Assembly (NCBI GenBank): GCA_900472295.1
Contig: UCIA01000006.1
Span: forward strand, 64,527 to 128,526
From: Hyphomicrobiales bacterium
GTDB lineage: Bacteria > Pseudomonadota > Alphaproteobacteria > Rhizobiales > Rhizobiaceae
Reading direction: 5' to 3'
DNA: 64,000 nt
Below the pieces are notes generated by a model. It was given only the letters and a program-made list of their open reading frames with translations. It did not search any database and had not been told where the DNA came from. The translations under genes were made by a program, and so were the position numbers. Shown here piece after piece: positions 63,203 to 64,000 of this stretch (position 1 is the first letter of the stretch; every line of letters starts with the position of its first letter).

Positions 63203-64000
63203 GGTTGCTCCTCCGAAATCCGTCGATTGATCCTAGCGGGACCAGGCGACGGGGCCAACGGCGGACTTGTGGTCCAGCGCTATCCGATGCCGCCTCGACA
63301 GCCTGGCGCCGGCGTTCCCAGGTTCCTGTCGTCTGCGGCTTGACGAACAGCCGGGTGATCTCCGGCATCTCTTTTTTCAACAGTGCCTCCAGGCGCTCGA
63401 CGCAGGCTTCGATATCGGGCGCCGTCAGATGGTCCTCGAATTCGATGCTGAGCCCGGCGACGATCTCCTGCGGTCCGAGATGGACGGTTAGAACGCCGTT
63501 GGCCCGCTGCACCGCCGGGTCCTGCTGGGCGATCGCCAGCACTTTGGCCTGCACCTCCGGCGAGGCCGGTTCGCCCATGAGCAGGCCCTTGCTTTCGCGG
63601 GCGAGGAAGATGGCGGTGGCGCCGAGGATGATGGCGATGCCGATCGAGGCGGCGCCGTCGAGTTCGGGCATTTCGAGGACCTCGGCCGCCAATATGCCGG
63701 CGAAGGCAACGACCAGGCCAAGCAGGGCGGCACTGTCCTCGAACAGCACGGTGTAGACGCTCGGGTCCTTGCTCGATTGCACGGCCTGCAGCCAGCCCTG
63801 CTTGCCCTTCTCACGGCGGAATTCCTTCAGCGCCACATACCAGGAGCTGCTCTCGAACAGCATCGAGAGGCCGAGCACGATGTAGTTTACCTTGGGGTTG
63901 GCGACCGGCTCGGGCGCCATGATGTGGATGACGCCTTCGTAGAAAGACACGCCGGCGCCGAGCGCGAAGACGAGCAGGGCGACGATAAAGCTCCAGAAAT
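63159..64000 (-). CDS. Cation diffusion facilitator transporter (C-terminal part, cut by window edge)
   Basis: About 280 residues of a CDF-family metal exporter are present; the N-terminus lies beyond base 64000. Membrane helices include VNYIVLGLSMLFESSSWYVA and LGLVVAFAGILAAEVLEMPE, with the helix acidic residues of the metal site (FEDSAALLG), and a cytosolic domain with VLTVHLGPQEIVAGLSIEFE. It resembles SLC30A9/ZNT9-like exporters. The tail after RLFVKPQTTGTWERRR runs about 50 residues into the GFA start and looks atypical. Confidence 0.85.
   Translation of the reverse strand, partial: FWSFIVALLVFALGAGVSFYEGVIHIMAPEPVANPKVNYIVLGLSMLFESSSWYVALKEFRREKGKQGWLQAVQSSKDPSVYTVLFEDSAALLGLVVAFAGILAAEVLEMPELDGAASIGIAIILGATAIFLARESKGLLMGEPASPEVQAKVLAIAQQDPAVQRANGVLTVHLGPQEIVAGLSIEFEDHLTAPDIEACVERLEALLKKEMPEITRLFVKPQTTGTWERRRQAVEAASDSAGPQVRRWPRRLVPLGSIDGFRRSNHENRRWVSLRSHHL

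Overview
The window is a stretch of GC-rich chromosome from an alphaproteobacterium, most likely a Mesorhizobium or close relative (Hyphomicrobiales, Phyllobacteriaceae-type). This assignment is inference from gene order, protein wording and the rhizobial palindromic repeats; no database search was run. Almost every base is in a gene, both strands are used, and the genes are mostly core metabolism and translation with small accessory genes wedged between them.

Layout. 1-1286 (minus): trpF and the start of trpB. 1535-6605: a LysR regulator, small unknowns, a zinc metalloprotease, a DUF2852 protein, a BenE-type transporter and an alpha/beta hydrolase. 6827-13964 (plus): a translation block infC, two tandem ICMT-like methyltransferases, rpmI, rplT, pheS, a GFA-fold protein, pheT. 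14005-24222: nucleotidyltransferase, aldo/keto reductase with divergent LysR, cytochrome b561 with YceI, Gfo/Idh/MocA oxidoreductase, FAD dehydrogenase, a sigma factor with an extra C-terminal domain, and a GntR/cupin pair. 24274-27426 (minus): a YihY/BrkB membrane protein, tRNA-Arg(ACG) and a sensor histidine kinase.

27703-31674 (plus): rpmH, rnpA, yidC, a Vat-like acetyltransferase and engB, with a clear sigma-70-type promoter before rpmH. About 10 kb of accessory genes then separates engB from argB: TetR/HlyD/EmrB efflux with paired operators, an FAD monooxygenase, an ECF sigma/anti-sigma/fasciclin/MsrB cluster and an amidase. 41705-49790: argB, RidA, a B12-binding radical SAM protein, Lrp with divergent phenylalanine hydroxylase, a GMC oxidoreductase coupled to a 56-residue Tat-signal protein, a diguanylate cyclase and a pyrimidine nucleotidase. 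49967-57816: a LOG-family protein, dapD, two DUF805 proteins, a second diguanylate cyclase, panE and dapE. 57813-61424 (minus): def, VapBC, fmt, GNAT, truA. 61528-64000: rmuC, a second GFA protein and a partial cation-efflux (CDF) transporter.

The most interesting points are a SigK/RskA-like ECF regulon with fasciclin and MsrB and a matching candidate promoter; a tiny Tat-signal protein overlapping a GMC oxidoreductase that has no signal of its own; a diguanylate cyclase whose membrane domain is open only if translation starts at CTG; infC starting at ATT; insertions into conserved gene pairs (GFA in pheS/pheT, VapBC in def/fmt, ICMT pair in infC/rpmI); and an 8-bp tandem repeat array that grows out of the end of a gene.
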